Shown in pieces: positions 11,193 to 23,051 of a stretch of DNA of 64,000 nucleotides. The stretch covers positions 13,626,822 through 13,690,821 of the forward strand of contig CAIIXF020000008.1 of NCBI GenBank assembly GCA_903813345.2, in the 5' to 3' direction. The position numbers and the translations under genes were made by a program. The DNA comes from Owenia fusiformis. Taxonomy: Eukaryota; Annelida; Polychaeta; Sabellida; Oweniidae. Positions within the stretch are counted from its first letter, which is position 1; each line of letters begins with the position of its first letter. The notes under the pieces were generated by a model. That model saw only the letters and a program-made list of their open reading frames with translations. It was not told the DNA's origin and did no database searches.

Positions 11193-12031
11193 ATTGGTTG
11201 AATTACATTTAAACATAATAGTGTCATCTCCCAATCATTGTAATTTTCATATACTAAGATGTGCCTTCAGTGTCCTCTGCCACTCAGTTCACATTATAAT
11301 ATGGACTAATAAATAACATGTATATGCAATTGTATAAACATGTATTAATACATATAAATATGAATAATGATGAATTATTATTGATTATGGATTATTATTG
11401 ATGAATTAATATGTATTTCAATGTACAGTCACTACAGTGTGTTTCTTTATTTTTGTAAGGTTAAAATATGTTCACATGAAAATAATAAATGAGAAATATA
11501 AGAATGAACTTTAGAGCTTAATGACTTGTTCCTTACAGCTTAATATAAACTTTCAATTGTTAAGTGTATTAAGACTCCCAACTTTAACAGTGTCACTTCT
11601 AAAGTGACTACTTTTCATCGGCCGTCCTTGCCTAGTTATATTTCAAAAATGAAAGTGAAAGAAGAAGTACTTATTTGAATTACTAAATATTTTAATCGGT
11701 ATTTGTTACCCAAGTAACACATAAAGTGAACAGTACACTACAGGGAAAACGAAGCCAAATGCCAGCTGCCAGCCAACATGGCCCATATACACTGGCGGAT
11801 CCAGAAGCTAATAAGGGGGGGGGGGTGCAAATTTCTATTCAGGAAAAAATGTCCGTGCTTGCATTGAAAATTTTGCCTAAAAAGGCCCATTTTTTGAGGC
11901 CCTACAAAATTTTTATCTACCAAACAGAGCAGTTATGATTACTTTGCAGTATTAGAAACAAGGTAACTATCAAAATAATATGATATATTATATACTTAAT
12001 TTTATATACATAATTTTATCAAAACTTATAG
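11193..12031. other. Intergenic DNA with a degraded repeat near 11790-11905
   Basis: Mostly AT-rich. At about 11790 'cactggcggatccagaagct' precedes a G-run (11815-11826). The reverse of this motif (agcttctgg...gccagtg) occurs at 13535-13558 and at 311-328, suggesting ends of one dispersed element family. No gene was recognised. Confidence 0.4.
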
Positions 12032-12410
12032 AGGAGTTTCCATATAGCTTTGAAAGCTCGCTAATTCTCGTTTTTCATGAGATTTTAAGAGATTTGCCAT
12101 TTTAAACTCTTACGACTTACTTTTCATTCTTTTTAATAGTATACTTCAATTCAGTGAAAGATTTTCCACAATAATAATTTTGATTAATAGAGTTATGTCA
12201 TTTAGATCATTTTCCATGTCTTTTTAAAAAACTTGGGCCAAATTTCCATTGATGCAATGCTAAGAGTCTTTGAAACTTCTTTGGTTTATTCGTTTGACAA
12301 CCAAAACTTTCATGATTAATCACAATAGGTACATTGACAGGGTCATCCCATAGTATGCCATTTGAATCAACCAACATCTTTTCATAAATCATTACATTAA
12401 GTGACTATTG
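12032..12410. repeat. Dispersed copy of the sequence at 2683-3083
   Basis: Same-orientation, diverged copy of 2683-3083. Neither copy contains a recognisable exon. Confidence 0.55.
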
Positions 12411-12764
12411 CAAGTTTTTAACATGGAAGGCCATGTCAGTCTTGCCCATGCAAAACGGAGTATGACAAGGGTGACATCTGTCAGCATTTTTCAGCTATAT
12501 AGAAACTATACTATTACTTGACAGACGGCAAATTCCATACTTTAAGATTGGACCTCGGTGAACTAAAGTACACTTGGAGTAAGGCAAGGACAAATTCTGC
12601 TTTGCTGAAACGATATGTCTACATATTTCAGCTGTTATAATTTTTCACTGTTGTTTTTTAAGTTGGATTTGTCCCACAAACATGATATGAATAGGTGATT
12701 ACCCAGCATTCAAAGCAAAGATGAACCTTCAGTTTTTATGTTCCTCGAGATCATTACGTGACAT

Positions 12765-12827
12765 GCCCGTAGCCAGCTTTTGTGTTCGAGCCCCCCCCCC
12801 CCCCCTTACCAAAAGCTGGCTACGGGC
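12765..12827. repeat. Perfect 17-bp-arm hairpin, gcccgtagccagctttt
   Basis: Arms at 12765-12781 and 12811-12827 are exact reverse complements separated by a C-run. Related ends at 4504, 5012 and 11021 make this the shortest member of a foldback/MITE family. Confidence 0.7.
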
Positions 12828-13560
12828 AAATTTTTATCATGTAAAACCCACTTCGCAAGAAGGTGGTCCCAAACAAACTCAGCCATATTAGGACTTGTAA
12901 AATAATAGCTTGTTAGGGACGTAGCCAGGATTAATATTGCTAGTAAAGCCTAGTATGCGAGGCCGTAGGTCCTCCGCCGGGGGTATGGTCCCCCGGAAAA
13001 TTAAAAATTTCAGGACGTATTCTAAGCGATTCCAGAATCAAAATATATGATTTATTTTCTAAAAAATTGATTTTTTGGCTTATTTGGCGCGTTCTGAGCG
13101 ATTCAAGAATCAAACTATATGAGTTATTTTAATTTATACTTTGGTCTTGACTCTTAATAGTACGTGGCTGCGTATTCTGCGTATATATAGCTGCGCCCTT
13201 TTTATAGTTTGAATTATTTTTTGGGCCCCAATTTCATTTTCGGGGTCCCAGCTTAAGGGGAGGGGGCTTAACCCCCTCATGTCCGCCAGTGAGACATTGT
13301 AGGATTTTGCACTGACAACACACATCATCGATAAAAACGAACTTTTAATACAACAAACGAATCATTTAGTTGCCTGTTTATTAGCTTTTTGACTAGCCTA
13401 GTCAATTTTGCATGTTTATAAAAAGAAATTGGCAATATCAAATTTTGGAGATTTTTCAGTTTTTGGATCCCAAAATTGTTTTTCCCACCACAAGCGCGGA
13501 AATTCTTTTTCTTGTTTGAAATGTGGACCCCTTGTTAGCTTCTGGACCCGCCAGTGACTT
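12828..13560. other. Nested repeat fragments upstream of receptor gene 1
   Basis: Contains 'gcgttctgagcgattc' units like those at 4504-5019 and an element end ...gcttctggacccgccagtga (13535-13560). The paralogous upstream region before 23052 lacks most of this material, so these fragments probably arrived after the segmental duplication. Confidence 0.45.
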
Positions 13561-13845
13561 CTGGGTTATTTGTCCCTCTTCACAAACATAATTGCAATGC
13601 AGTCACAACTGGAACATATCCAGGGCAAGGGACAATTTCAAAGTAAACTAAGCATTCATAGCTCAGGATGTAAACAATGCTTGTACCATTGACTACTCTG
13701 CTTCTGAAATATCCTAAATGTAATAAATAAACAAACTGTCAAACTTGTTGAGATAAAACGAACGAAGGCAAAGTTATGTGAAACCTCGGGAGTTTAAAAC
13801 GTGCAAAGCTGACGGAGATGATCTGAACTGTTAGAATCAGTTCAA

Positions 13846-16800
13846 ATGATGGCACTCCTAAACAACTACTTCCAGAATTTATCATGGCTATTAGCCAGTT
13901 TTACAGTCATTCTATTCCTTCATCAGATAGGATCAGCTGAAAGTGGACTGGCTGCCGATGAAGAAAGTAAGTTATGTTCTTAACATTTTGTAGATCTCCG
14001 GTCTGATCCACTATTTTACAGCAAGCAATAATATTCTTGCAAAACCCGTGATCTCATACCACGTTTACAGGGTTGGTTCATTATTGACAGCAAGTAATAA
14101 CATTCTTGCAAAATTTGTGAATTTCTCATTTTATGTTTACAGGGTTGATTCATGATTTGACAAGAAGCAATAACATTTTTGCAAGACCAGTGTGGAATGC
14201 TTCTGACACATTAACAGTGAAGCTAGGATTGGCTCTCACAAAGATAATGGACTTTGTAAGCAAACGTACTTTAAATCGATATATCATTAAAAGGGAACTC
14301 AAGTACTACACAATCTTAATTCATTGTAGTTTGCAGCCTTTTTACATAAATATGTTGATGAATAACCTGTTTAATAATTCATACTATGGTTTCTGACGCC
14401 GTCACGCCGTACAAAATCATTTTTGACGCAAAACAATATCGTTTTGACGCTGTTAAATCATTTTTAACGGTGTACAAAATCATTTTTGATGTCGTTCAAA
14501 ATGTTTTTGACACAGTACAAACTTATTTCCAATGGCGTACAAAATCATTTTAACGTCGCACAAAATCGTTTTTGACGGCGTGCAAAGTAATTCTTAACGG
14601 CGTATAAAATCGTTTCGACGGCGTTAAAAGTAGATTTTACGGCGTTAAAAGTATGACGATACATTAGTCCAGATGGCTAGCCATATGATACCTGTCTGAA
14701 GGGGCGAATGGTGGGAAGGGGTTATGCACCGCTATTTTCCAGAACTTCTTATTTCTAATCCTGAAAGCCATCTGATTGCAGAAAATCAGCTCAAAATAAG
14801 TAAAAATAGTATTAGATTATAGCTTTGGATATTGGGGGTTGTTTTTTATTTTTAGTTGTACTCCGGCTCCCTTTAACTACTTCCGATGTTTCTTTTTCTT
14901 GCCGTCAGGTTTTGTAAAACACTGGTCCCATTTGGTACTTATGAATAAACAATTAACAATAATAGCAGTGATTGGTTTGGATTGGTTTTTTGTTTGTTTA
15001 ATGTCATATCTTTGTTAGTTTCCTAATGTCGCTTTATATTTTTTGATTACAGGATGAAGCTGCAAGCGTAATGCGTTCAAATGTGTGGATGAGATTTGTA
15101 AGTATGAACTTTTTGTTATTACTATTTTATTCACTAAAATACAATATGAGCATTGACAAAATTATATATGTTACATTGTGGAAAGAATTTGACAGAAAAC
15201 ATATGCCAAGATTTATAATCTAAAAATCTAAAAATTAAAGTTAGAAATCTGAACGATTTTCGCATCGGAGTACGGTGTCTCATCAGCCCGTCGAAGTCGG
15301 AACATATACCAACGGGGCACGGTGGGTACTCCCAAGACTTACATTGCGTGGAACTTCAACCTCATGGGATTCAATGGGGCTCGATGGGGCAAGTGGGATC
15401 GTTTTGAAACATTGGCGTATGTTAGACTTTAGAGAAGAGTCTTTCATTTCCAGTTATGGAATGATGTTGCAATGATATGGAATCCTGCAGACTACGGGGA
15501 CATTGGTATGGTTCGTCTTCCAATCAAGACAGTATGGAGACCTGATATAGTTCTCTATAATGCTGTTGGAAATGAGAAGCACTGGGATGAGGGAGAACAT
15601 AGGACTGCTATAATATACAATGATGGGACAGTGCTATATATTCCTCATACCACACTCACAACACAATGTGCATTCAACCACAGACTGTACCCTTATGATA
15701 AACAAACGTGTTATATGAAGTTTGGATCATGGACCCATGATGGTTTTCAGGTACTTTTTGATTTTGCCATCTTAAAAGAGCTTTGTCTTTACTCGTTGAA
15801 TAAGAGATTCCATTGATGTAGCCAATCAGAATAGCTTGTTGGATTCCTATTCGGTTTTAAAAGCTTCACATGATTTACCCTTATTGGGCATTTCCTTCAA
15901 CGTTCATCTGAGCTCTTGAACGATCCACAAATCTAAATTCTAAATTCTCTAACTTATTTAGAATCGTTAAACTACCAAGTCGTTTAGTCTTTTTAAGCAC
16001 GTGACTATAGCAAGCAGGCAGTTTGATATTGTCTCGATGACAAATTCTATTCATTTTAAATGATTTTTCCAGTTAGATTTAGGATTCTACGAAGGAAAAA
16101 AGTCCATTGACTTGACAGACTACATAGCTGATAATGGCTGGGACATACTGGATGTAGGTGCGGTGAAAAATATAAAAAAATACCCATGTTGTATGGAGCC
16201 TTACCCTGACATCACCTTTAACCTGACAGTCCAAAGGAGAAGCTCATTCTTGACGGTTGTCTATATCTACCCGGCAGTCATTGTCGCATTCGTCTCTCCA
16301 TTGATGTTCTTAATCCCACATCGTGTACCAGGCAAAATTTTGTTTGGTAAGTGTTCTTTGTTATCTTATACAGGTATCTTCGGTCTCGAAGAATGCATGT
16401 GCAAATGAGAAAATGTGGGTATAGCAATGAAACATTCACTCATGTCATGTTCTCTTGTAACCTTAGATCACAATATCTTAAAGATTTAGAGGATGCACTT
16501 ACTCTTCTAAATTTTAATTACCCAGCATTTAAAAACCAGCAAGACAAATTATCATTTTTTTTGGTATGGAGACAGAAGTCAAAATAAGTTAATATTAAAA
16601 CTTTAAGGCTCACCTCAGCTTTTATTCAAAGGTGTGCAAGCGTGTAAGAATTTCTTCCACCATCAATCTGTATAATTTTGTACACAATAATTATTTTGTT
16701 TATTGCAAATCCATTGTCATACTTTCTTTTTTAAATCTTGTTATTATTCAATTGTGGTTTATAATGCTCCATTGCAAAGCCGCAACATGTGTATGTAATA

Positions 16801-19800
16801 ATTCTATTTTAATATGAAATAAATCACATATAAAAAATGAGAAAATCAATTAAGAATGTAAATGAATGAAGGTGTCATTTTATTTGGTCTGAATCATTCG
16901 CCATGGCTGTACATTAATAATACATGATCATCAGTCCAGTAGCTAAATCTCTACCAATGAGATGCATACTCAAGAATAGGAATTTTTGTAAAAAATGAAA
17001 AAAGTCGAGATTAGCAAAGTAGGTTTTAGCAAAAGTAGAACTGGAAATATTGAGATCAAAAATCGATCGAAACTGGTTCCAAGTTTGATACTTGGCCAAA
17101 ACATGATCAAAAAGTACTTCATATGTCATATGACACTTGATCACTTCTAGGGTTGGTGGTTCTGCTCATAGAAGTGATTCAGATGATGATGTTAAACACA
17201 GCTTTACCTGGACACAGAGTCTACACACCTATCATAGGTAAGTAGTCTTTACTAAACATCCAAACATCTTCAAATAGAATATGTCATTCCATAGTGACCC
17301 TACAATGATTGGTAAATGATGAGATTTTTGTTCGCTCACGGAAATTGATATCTCATATTATCTGGACTATATATAAAAAAGTCTACAGTCTATATTATCT
17401 ATACATAGATTTCCATTTTTAATCTATTGTACAAATCATTTTGACAAAGCAGCAAAATATGTATATTTCCATATTTTCAACTCTTACACAGATTTTTTTC
17501 TTCATTCTTTATTTCCACCAACACTTGTGAATATAAAATAGTACAAACATTATAATCAAATTAGGTTATTCTTTACTCCTATTAATCCTCATCATTTTAC
17601 TTAACTTCACAGAATGCTCAAAACATTTGACAATAAACCTTTGATTTTCAACATATTTGGTTGTTAATGAAGTGATTGTCTTATTCTATTTCCAGTGTGG
17701 GTTTACCTGTACAGTATGGCCATCACAACCGTCTCATTGTTTCTTACAATTGGCACAACTATTCTGAGTTCGAATGGCTTTTTTGGAAGACCCGTACCAT
17801 ACTTCTTGAAAAAGGTAGCTAATGTTTTTATTGAAGATATAATACTGTATAGCCCGATAAACTCTTTCACACTGGTCCACAGCAGGATTCTTACAGGAGT
17901 TAGTATCATCCAAGATGGTGGACAAAGTTCACACAATTTGAAACAATATACTATCACGGGGGATAAGCAAAACGAGGGCGAAGCCACGGACTGCGACTCG
18001 CGTAATTCAAAACGAGGTTACAACGCATTATAGCTGAACAATGGCGGTAAGTCCAAACTTAATTTGGAAGGCATGTTAGGATTTGGGGTAGATTATTGGT
18101 TTGGATATTCTACAGAATAGCTAGTATGTTCCAGTCGGTGATCAACATATTCATACTCCATCTGCAATGGCATTCTTGGTGCTCGGCTGTCCAATAGTTT
18201 AGCATGAACACAAATGAATTCGAAATCTGCCACAAAAAATGTAATTTTGTCAATATTTGTCCCTAATATACCGATTTAAACAAAGGAATCAGAAATGACA
18301 TCGAATTAATATAATTATTCATGTTCTGTTGTTACAATTACATCTTCGTGTGATATTTGGTAAGCGGAAAACGTACAATTACATAGGAAATTGGAATTTA
18401 TAATAGTCGCAGTCCATCCATCTGCCCAACGCAGTCCGCGACTCAGTGTTGCTTTATATCTGAAGCTGAACGCAATCACAGCCAAAGGTAGATAGCACAA
18501 TGTGTGTGCAGGTGTGGCCGAAATGGAGCAACTTTGGACAAAATTGAATATAAAGGGCTATTTTAATAGACCTACATCGTGTCTCAATCCATTCTGCAAA
18601 TATATACACACTGTCAAATACAGCTGAAATCATGAATTTATGGTAGCTAGCAATATTGATGGACTGTTGGAAAGATCATCCAAAATTACATTAACTCACC
18701 AACTCTCCAATTATTTGATATTTTCCTGATATCTTAAATACTAGTTAATGTACCCTTCCCCAACAGCTTTTATTGCATCATCAAAAAGTTAATTGTTTCG
18801 CATTTCTACTTCTTATAAAAAGTCTCACCACTATCCAATTATCTATATATTTAACCCTATCCACAAATTGGTTTGTAATAAACATATTACGTTGTCATCT
18901 TGCGCTCGACTGTTCTGCCAAATACGCTATTGAATTGCCATATTTCTAGGTCTTAAACGATACAATATAGCAATTTGGGGCATTGATTCAGGTAATAGAT
19001 ATATGTTAATCAACGTAACTTTGAATGATAATCTGGATGCTGACTTTCTTTTCCTGAAACAATAATAGCGTAGGAATATAGTTTACACTATCTTATTTAT
19101 TTCGTGTTCGCGGCTGGACTGCGTTACTTAGAATATCAATGGAGGCTGTGTTGCGTTGTTGAAATAGCTTTGTTTACTGGACTGCGTCCACTATGAATGC
19201 GCAGTTTGAATCTAATTTTCTCCTCATGAACACATTCTATTATCAAATCATTTTCACGAATTATACTCGGAGCCTCAACTAACCTTTAGATATCAGAAAC
19301 GTGTTAAAACTCCTTTCAAATTTATAGTAAATTAAATAATATGCACATATTTTACAGGTAAAATCAGAACTTTGCTACTGTTTTAGCTTGATCTGGACAA
19401 CTGCTTATTTTCTTATCTACAGACCAACAGTAGATACAGAGTAATATCTTGGTCACCGATTAGACACTACGATAGCATTTAAAATACATGGATTTCTCTA
19501 TTTTGTCGGAAGAAGCAGAAGGCACTGCCGGCTGTCCCTCCATTTTGGCGCTGGGCTGCGGTGTAAAGTTACGCGAGTCGCAGTCCGTGGCTTCGCCCTC
19601 GTTTTGCTTATCCCCCGTGACTATGTTCAAGAATTATTCAAGAATAGTTCAGGAACAGTTCAAGAACACAATTTGATCAAGAAAAATAAGATTAATTTAA
19701 TTGATTTAACTTTTCAGTGTCTGCTAGACAATGCCTTTGGACGTCTATGTGGAGTATCAGAAGCATCAACTATCAATAATTTCCCAAACCCATTGCATTT

Positions 19801-19969
19801 GGTTCCTAAAGGAGATGACGAGATCAACGGAGCAGAAAACAGTACAGTAGTGACATCTTACAGTGATGATTGGACGGGCGTGGCTCTAATTCTGGATCGT
19901 TGTCTATTTGGCATTATGTTTGTGATATCTGTGGTTCTCACATTGGGGATGTTGAAACAGTACCAGTAG
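13846..19969 (+). CDS. Divergent nicotinic acetylcholine receptor-type subunit, paralogue 1
   Basis: Eight exons: 13846-13966, 14143-14255, 15053-15097, 15454-15750, 16073-16346, 17151-17237, 17696-17814 and 19718-19969, with consistent phases and about 435 residues. Visible features: a hydrophobic signal peptide (a second ATG lies at 13849); loop-D-like WNPADYG; loop-A-like WRPDIVLYN; a Cys-loop C-x13-C (CAFNHRLYPYDKQTC); GSWTHDG; a vicinal CC in YPCCMEPY, the hallmark of alpha-type subunits; four membrane segments; a short M3-M4 loop of about 75 residues; and a C-terminal M4. N-glycosylation sequons NAS and NLT are present. It should form a pentameric ligand-gated channel at the plasma membrane. 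M2 is unusual: Gly replaces the expected Glu at -1' (VPGKILFG) and Glu sits near 11' (LLIEVIQ), so ion selectivity is uncertain. Its neighbour at 23052-28953 is a tandem paralogue. Confidence 0.88.
13985..14142 (+). repeat. Two degenerate copies of the receptor exon-2 acceptor edge (paralogue 1)
   Basis: Just before exon 2, the sequence repeats 'gcaagcaataatattcttgc' and 'cgtttacagggttggttcat' in imperfect ~75-bp units matching the exon's own 5' edge and acceptor. This is the low-copy counterpart of the large array in paralogue 2, so the amplification seems to predate the gene duplication. Confidence 0.7.
14394..14655. repeat. Degenerate ~25-30-bp tandem repeat in receptor-1 intron 2
   Basis: About nine imperfect units based on 'acggcgtacaaaatcatttt' follow one another, with variable spacing and several orientation-neutral variants. 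The equivalent intron of paralogue 2 lacks it. Confidence 0.65.
16403..16846 (+). mobile_element. Truncated non-LTR retrotransposon fragment with target-site duplication
   Basis: The insertion (16415-16834) is flanked by the 12-bp direct repeat aaatgagaaaat (16403-16414 and 16835-16846). The interior encodes a Cys/His segment (CGYSNETFTHVMFSC) like the C-terminal zinc-ribbon end of many LINE reverse transcriptases, and it ends in an A-rich 3' tail (ataaatcacatataaaa). The same intron of paralogue 2 (after 27396) has no insertion, so this is a 5'-truncated copy that landed after the duplication. Confidence 0.75.
17955..19619. mobile_element. 1,665-bp DNA transposon with perfect 51-bp terminal inverted repeats
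   Basis: Left end 17955-18005 (cacgggggataagcaaaacg...) and right end 19569-19619 are exact reverse complements over 51 bp. The 5-bp direct repeat actat flanks both sides (17950-17954 and 19620-19624). The interior has several 'gactgcg' motifs near the ends but no transposase, so it is non-autonomous. The paralogous intron at about 28555-28625 preserves the uninterrupted site. It fills most of receptor-1 intron 7. Confidence 0.85.
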
Positions 19970-20818
19970 TGAGAACTCCAGTTCATTTGATGCTGGGCCA
20001 GAGGGAACCAGTCATTTTGCCTTGGGCAACGTTATATACAGCCTTTGTTAAATCGGTATTCAAAAGAGAGTGTAATCTGTATAAATATGTCAAAAAACGT
20101 CAACCCTGTATTTTCCTCATATCTGTTATTTTAAAGAATTACACCCTGTCATTGCACAAAATTTGTCCAATATTTCACTGCGCATGCGCAGAACCATTAC
20201 TTCCGGTTTTCCAAAGCCTATGGGATTTATAATGGAGACATTTTTCGAACGCTTACTGTGCGAATGATATTGATTTGCCACCTTAGTCATCTCAGGTTTC
20301 TATAACTAGACATCAACCTTTACTGATTTAACATGTTTTAAGCAATGTACACATGCACACTTTTCGGCCAATTTGTTTTGAAAAAATCATGAGGAATTCA
20401 TGCATGACTCCATTGAAATCCATTAGAAATGGCGTCAAAATGGTGAAATGAGGATATTCAACGGTCTGGTAGAGGTACTTAAAATCATATGGTATCTTAG
20501 TCATCTCAGGTTTCTGTAACTTTGAAGGTAGATCTGTTTGATTCTGTTGAGATTAGAATCCTCATACCTTTAACTTTTCGGCCAATTTCAAACAAAATAT
20601 GATAACTTTTGGTGATATAACTGGTTCATTACATTGGAATGACGTCAAAATAAAATAAGACAATCTCAGTTTCTATGGCACTGACGTCATGACGTCAGAT
20701 TTATCTTAAGATCTCAAATATGACGTCATGTTTAATCAATGAATGACATCTATCGGCTATTCGACCAATTCTGTGCAATGGTTATTTGGCAAAGTCCACC
20801 GTTCAATTTACTACCGTC
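19970..20818. other. Receptor-1 downstream DNA with a diverged ~240-bp direct repeat
   Basis: After the stop codon the first ~60 bp match the equivalent part of paralogue 2. Two diverged units at about 20280-20470 and 20493-20650 each begin with 'cttagtcatctcaggtttct' and contain 'cttttcggccaatttg'-like text. A TGCGCATGCGCA-type palindrome lies near 20179-20191. No gene was recognised. Confidence 0.45.
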
Positions 20819-21135
20819 CTACTGTATTTCGTATTTCATGACCAACAGACTGATAGTTGCAATGTTACAGCAATTTGAACAACATGCCCCAGGTGTGGCC
20901 AATATCGAGCTGTAGGCAAACCTGAATAACTTGTCAATGATTTGATTCCATTCCTCAGCAGGTACATGTATGTCCTGAAAGACACGGATGATCTCCCTTT
21001 TGAGGTCTGCAATTGTCCTGAGGTCATTGTTGTACACTCTATCTTTAGCATATCCCCACAGGTAGAGGTCAGGTATGGACATTTTGGACGGCGTGTGCAG
21101 GTTTGCCTACAGTACAATAGTGGCCACTGGAGCAT
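20819..21135 (-). pseudogene. mariner/Tc1-type transposase C-terminal remnant
   Basis: On the minus strand a fragment reads ...SIPDLYLWGYAKDRVYNNDLRTIADLKREI..., resembling the 'D-x-FLWGYVKDxVY' end of mariner/IS630 transposases around and after the last catalytic acidic residue. Two frames are needed to follow it upstream. Flanking inverted repeats were not identified, so it is a degraded piece, inactive by appearance. Confidence 0.7.
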
Positions 21136-21154
21136 GTTGTTTAAAGTGCTGTAA

Positions 21155-21635
21155 CATTGTGACTATCAGCCTGATGATCATGAAATATAGTAGGCTGTGG
21201 TAGTAATTGAATGATGTACATATGTGCCAAAAAGGAGTAATTTCTTAAAATGACCAATATATGAAGAAAATAGCGACAGGGTTGCAGTTTTTTGATCACC
21301 CTGTATTATAATCAGACACTTTTATATACTACAGTGTATATGTATTCACTGGGATAGACTGAATAATTGTTTTATTCCAATGAACAAAAATGTGTATTAT
21401 AAAATGATATATGGAGCAAAATCTCTGTATTATATTTTTTTATAAATCACTCTGTAAATACGTATTTGATTGTATTACCTAACATAGTTTCATAGTATTA
21501 AAACCATGAGATAAATATGTTACAAAAAAAATTCAATATATGATACATATACAAATGTATACTGGATTACATATAATTATTCCATAATAACATGTTTTCC
21601 CTGGGAAAATAACAGGGAATAAAAGTGTTATTTGA
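21155..21635. other. AT-rich intergenic DNA, nothing recognised
   Basis: No exon, array or inverted repeat is visible in this AT-rich stretch. Confidence 0.4.
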
Positions 21636-21745
21636 AAAATCCCGTATCAGATCCCGTATCAGCCAAAATCCCGTATCAGATCCCGTATTGGATCCCGTAT
21701 CAGCAAAAATCCCGTATCAGATCCCGTATCAGAAATATTCCCGGT
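21636..21745. repeat. Tandem array of the 12-mer 'atcccgtatcag'
   Basis: At least seven copies of atcccgtatcag or close variants (…gtattgg, spacer 'caaaaatcccgtatc') lie in about 100 bp. No gene overlaps it. Confidence 0.75.
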
Positions 21746-21936
21746 AATTTCTCTTGAGTTTTACGCTTTTCGTCTAGCACATCTCTACAGGAAGTAAAAA
21801 AATCGTTTGGAAAATTGAAATTATTGAAATTATTATCATCTAGTTTACGTCTATTACTGTGACAAAGGTCTATTACTGTGACAAATATGTCTAGGTATGC
21901 AACAGAGGATGTTGAAAAAATATTATGAAATAAATA

Positions 21937-22122
21937 GGTTATTGATGGTCGTGATGGAATATGGATTTATTCCTTGAGAAAATATGATATTGGCCTCAGA
22001 AAATATCATATTGACACTCGGGCTATCGCCCTCGGTCAATATGATATTTTCCTTGGCCAATATCATATTTTCCCTCGGAATAAAATCCATATTCCATCCC
22101 TCCCATTAAATAACCTCTATAT
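21937..22122. repeat. ~185-bp foldback element centred near 22028
   Basis: The arms are near-complete reverse complements. 'ggttatt...gatggaatatggattt' on the left meets 'aaatccatattccatc...aataacc' on the right, and the inner arms contain 'aaaatatgatattggcc'/'ggccaatatcatatttt'. The turn is at 'cgggctatcgccctcg'. It has no coding and fits a MITE or a strongly structured RNA. Confidence 0.75.
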
Positions 22123-22174
22123 ATATACTGGATTGCAAAAAATGCCACCCACTAATTATCTAAGTACAACAAAA

Positions 22175-22516
22175 TAAATATACACGGAATATGAATTCTT
22201 ACATTCGAAAGTACGAACCATGCATGGTGCCAATTGCCAAAATCATATTCTACCAGCAGGAAATACAGTTTCTCCGACATCAGATTGCAAGATCTTAGAT
22301 GCATGTATAAAGCTTTCACTAGCTTATAATTATATATCATGTGTTTTAAGAAAACTATGCATCTATTTGTAAACCTTGTAGTTAAGATAATAGACAGTCA
22401 TCACATTCTGCCTTATACTTACAATAAAAGTGGGCACTGATTCCAATGAAGTCTCAAACTCAAATTCTAAATCAGTACACATGATTAACGAATCAGAAAC
22501 AAACAATATCAATAAT
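22175..22516 (+). pseudogene. Broken duplicate of the ZNF839-like gene 3' end
   Basis: 22175-22433 matches exon 6 and the following intron of the ZNF839-like gene (9443-9690), including 'acattcgaaagtacgaacc'. It then jumps directly to sequence matching part of the last exon (about 10389-10482, 'catgattaacgaatcagaaa'). A 'gcatggtgccaattg' insertion shifts the frame and roughly 700 bp is missing. It marks the left end of the segmental duplication that also produced receptor paralogue 2. Confidence 0.85.
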
Positions 22517-23051
22517 GCATATCTAAATAGTTCTATGTGTCTCAGCTATTATAATTTTTGATGTTGTTTATAAATCTGGATCGTCCCACAAACATGATAA
22601 GAGGAGGTAATAACCCATAATTCCAAGCAAATATGAACTCTCAGTTTTAAGGTTCATCTATTCATGAAGATAGGTTCATGTTTATATTTATGTTTCATGT
22701 TATTTCCCCCTCTTCACAATCATAATACAATGCAGACACAGCTGGGACATATCCAAAATCATTGTAATAACGTCAAGGGACTGTTTCAAAATATACTAAC
22801 CATAGGCTATATCGCTCAGGTTAGTGGTACAATCAATGTGACGCATCATCGAGTACGCCACTACTGAAATAACCCCTTAAATAATGAACATAACAAACAT
22901 GTTGAAAGGAAACGAACAAATACAAGCCAAATAAAATAAAATTATATGAAACAGTACACTATAGGCGATACTGCAACAACCTGTAAAACTCGTCTATTTA
23001 AAACGTACAAAACTGACTGAGGTGGTCTGAACTGTTTGAATCAGTTTAATT

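Larger units (their letters stand above)
9443..20035 (+). repeat. Left copy of a tandem segmental duplication (ZNF839-like 3' end plus receptor gene 1)
   Basis: Homology in the same order and orientation links this block to 22175-29030: the 3' part of the ZNF839-like gene, upstream DNA around 12612-12745 and 13560-13845, and the whole receptor gene with its first ~60 bp of 3' sequence. Lengths differ because the right copy lost DNA and each copy gained different insertions. Ends are approximate. Confidence 0.75.
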
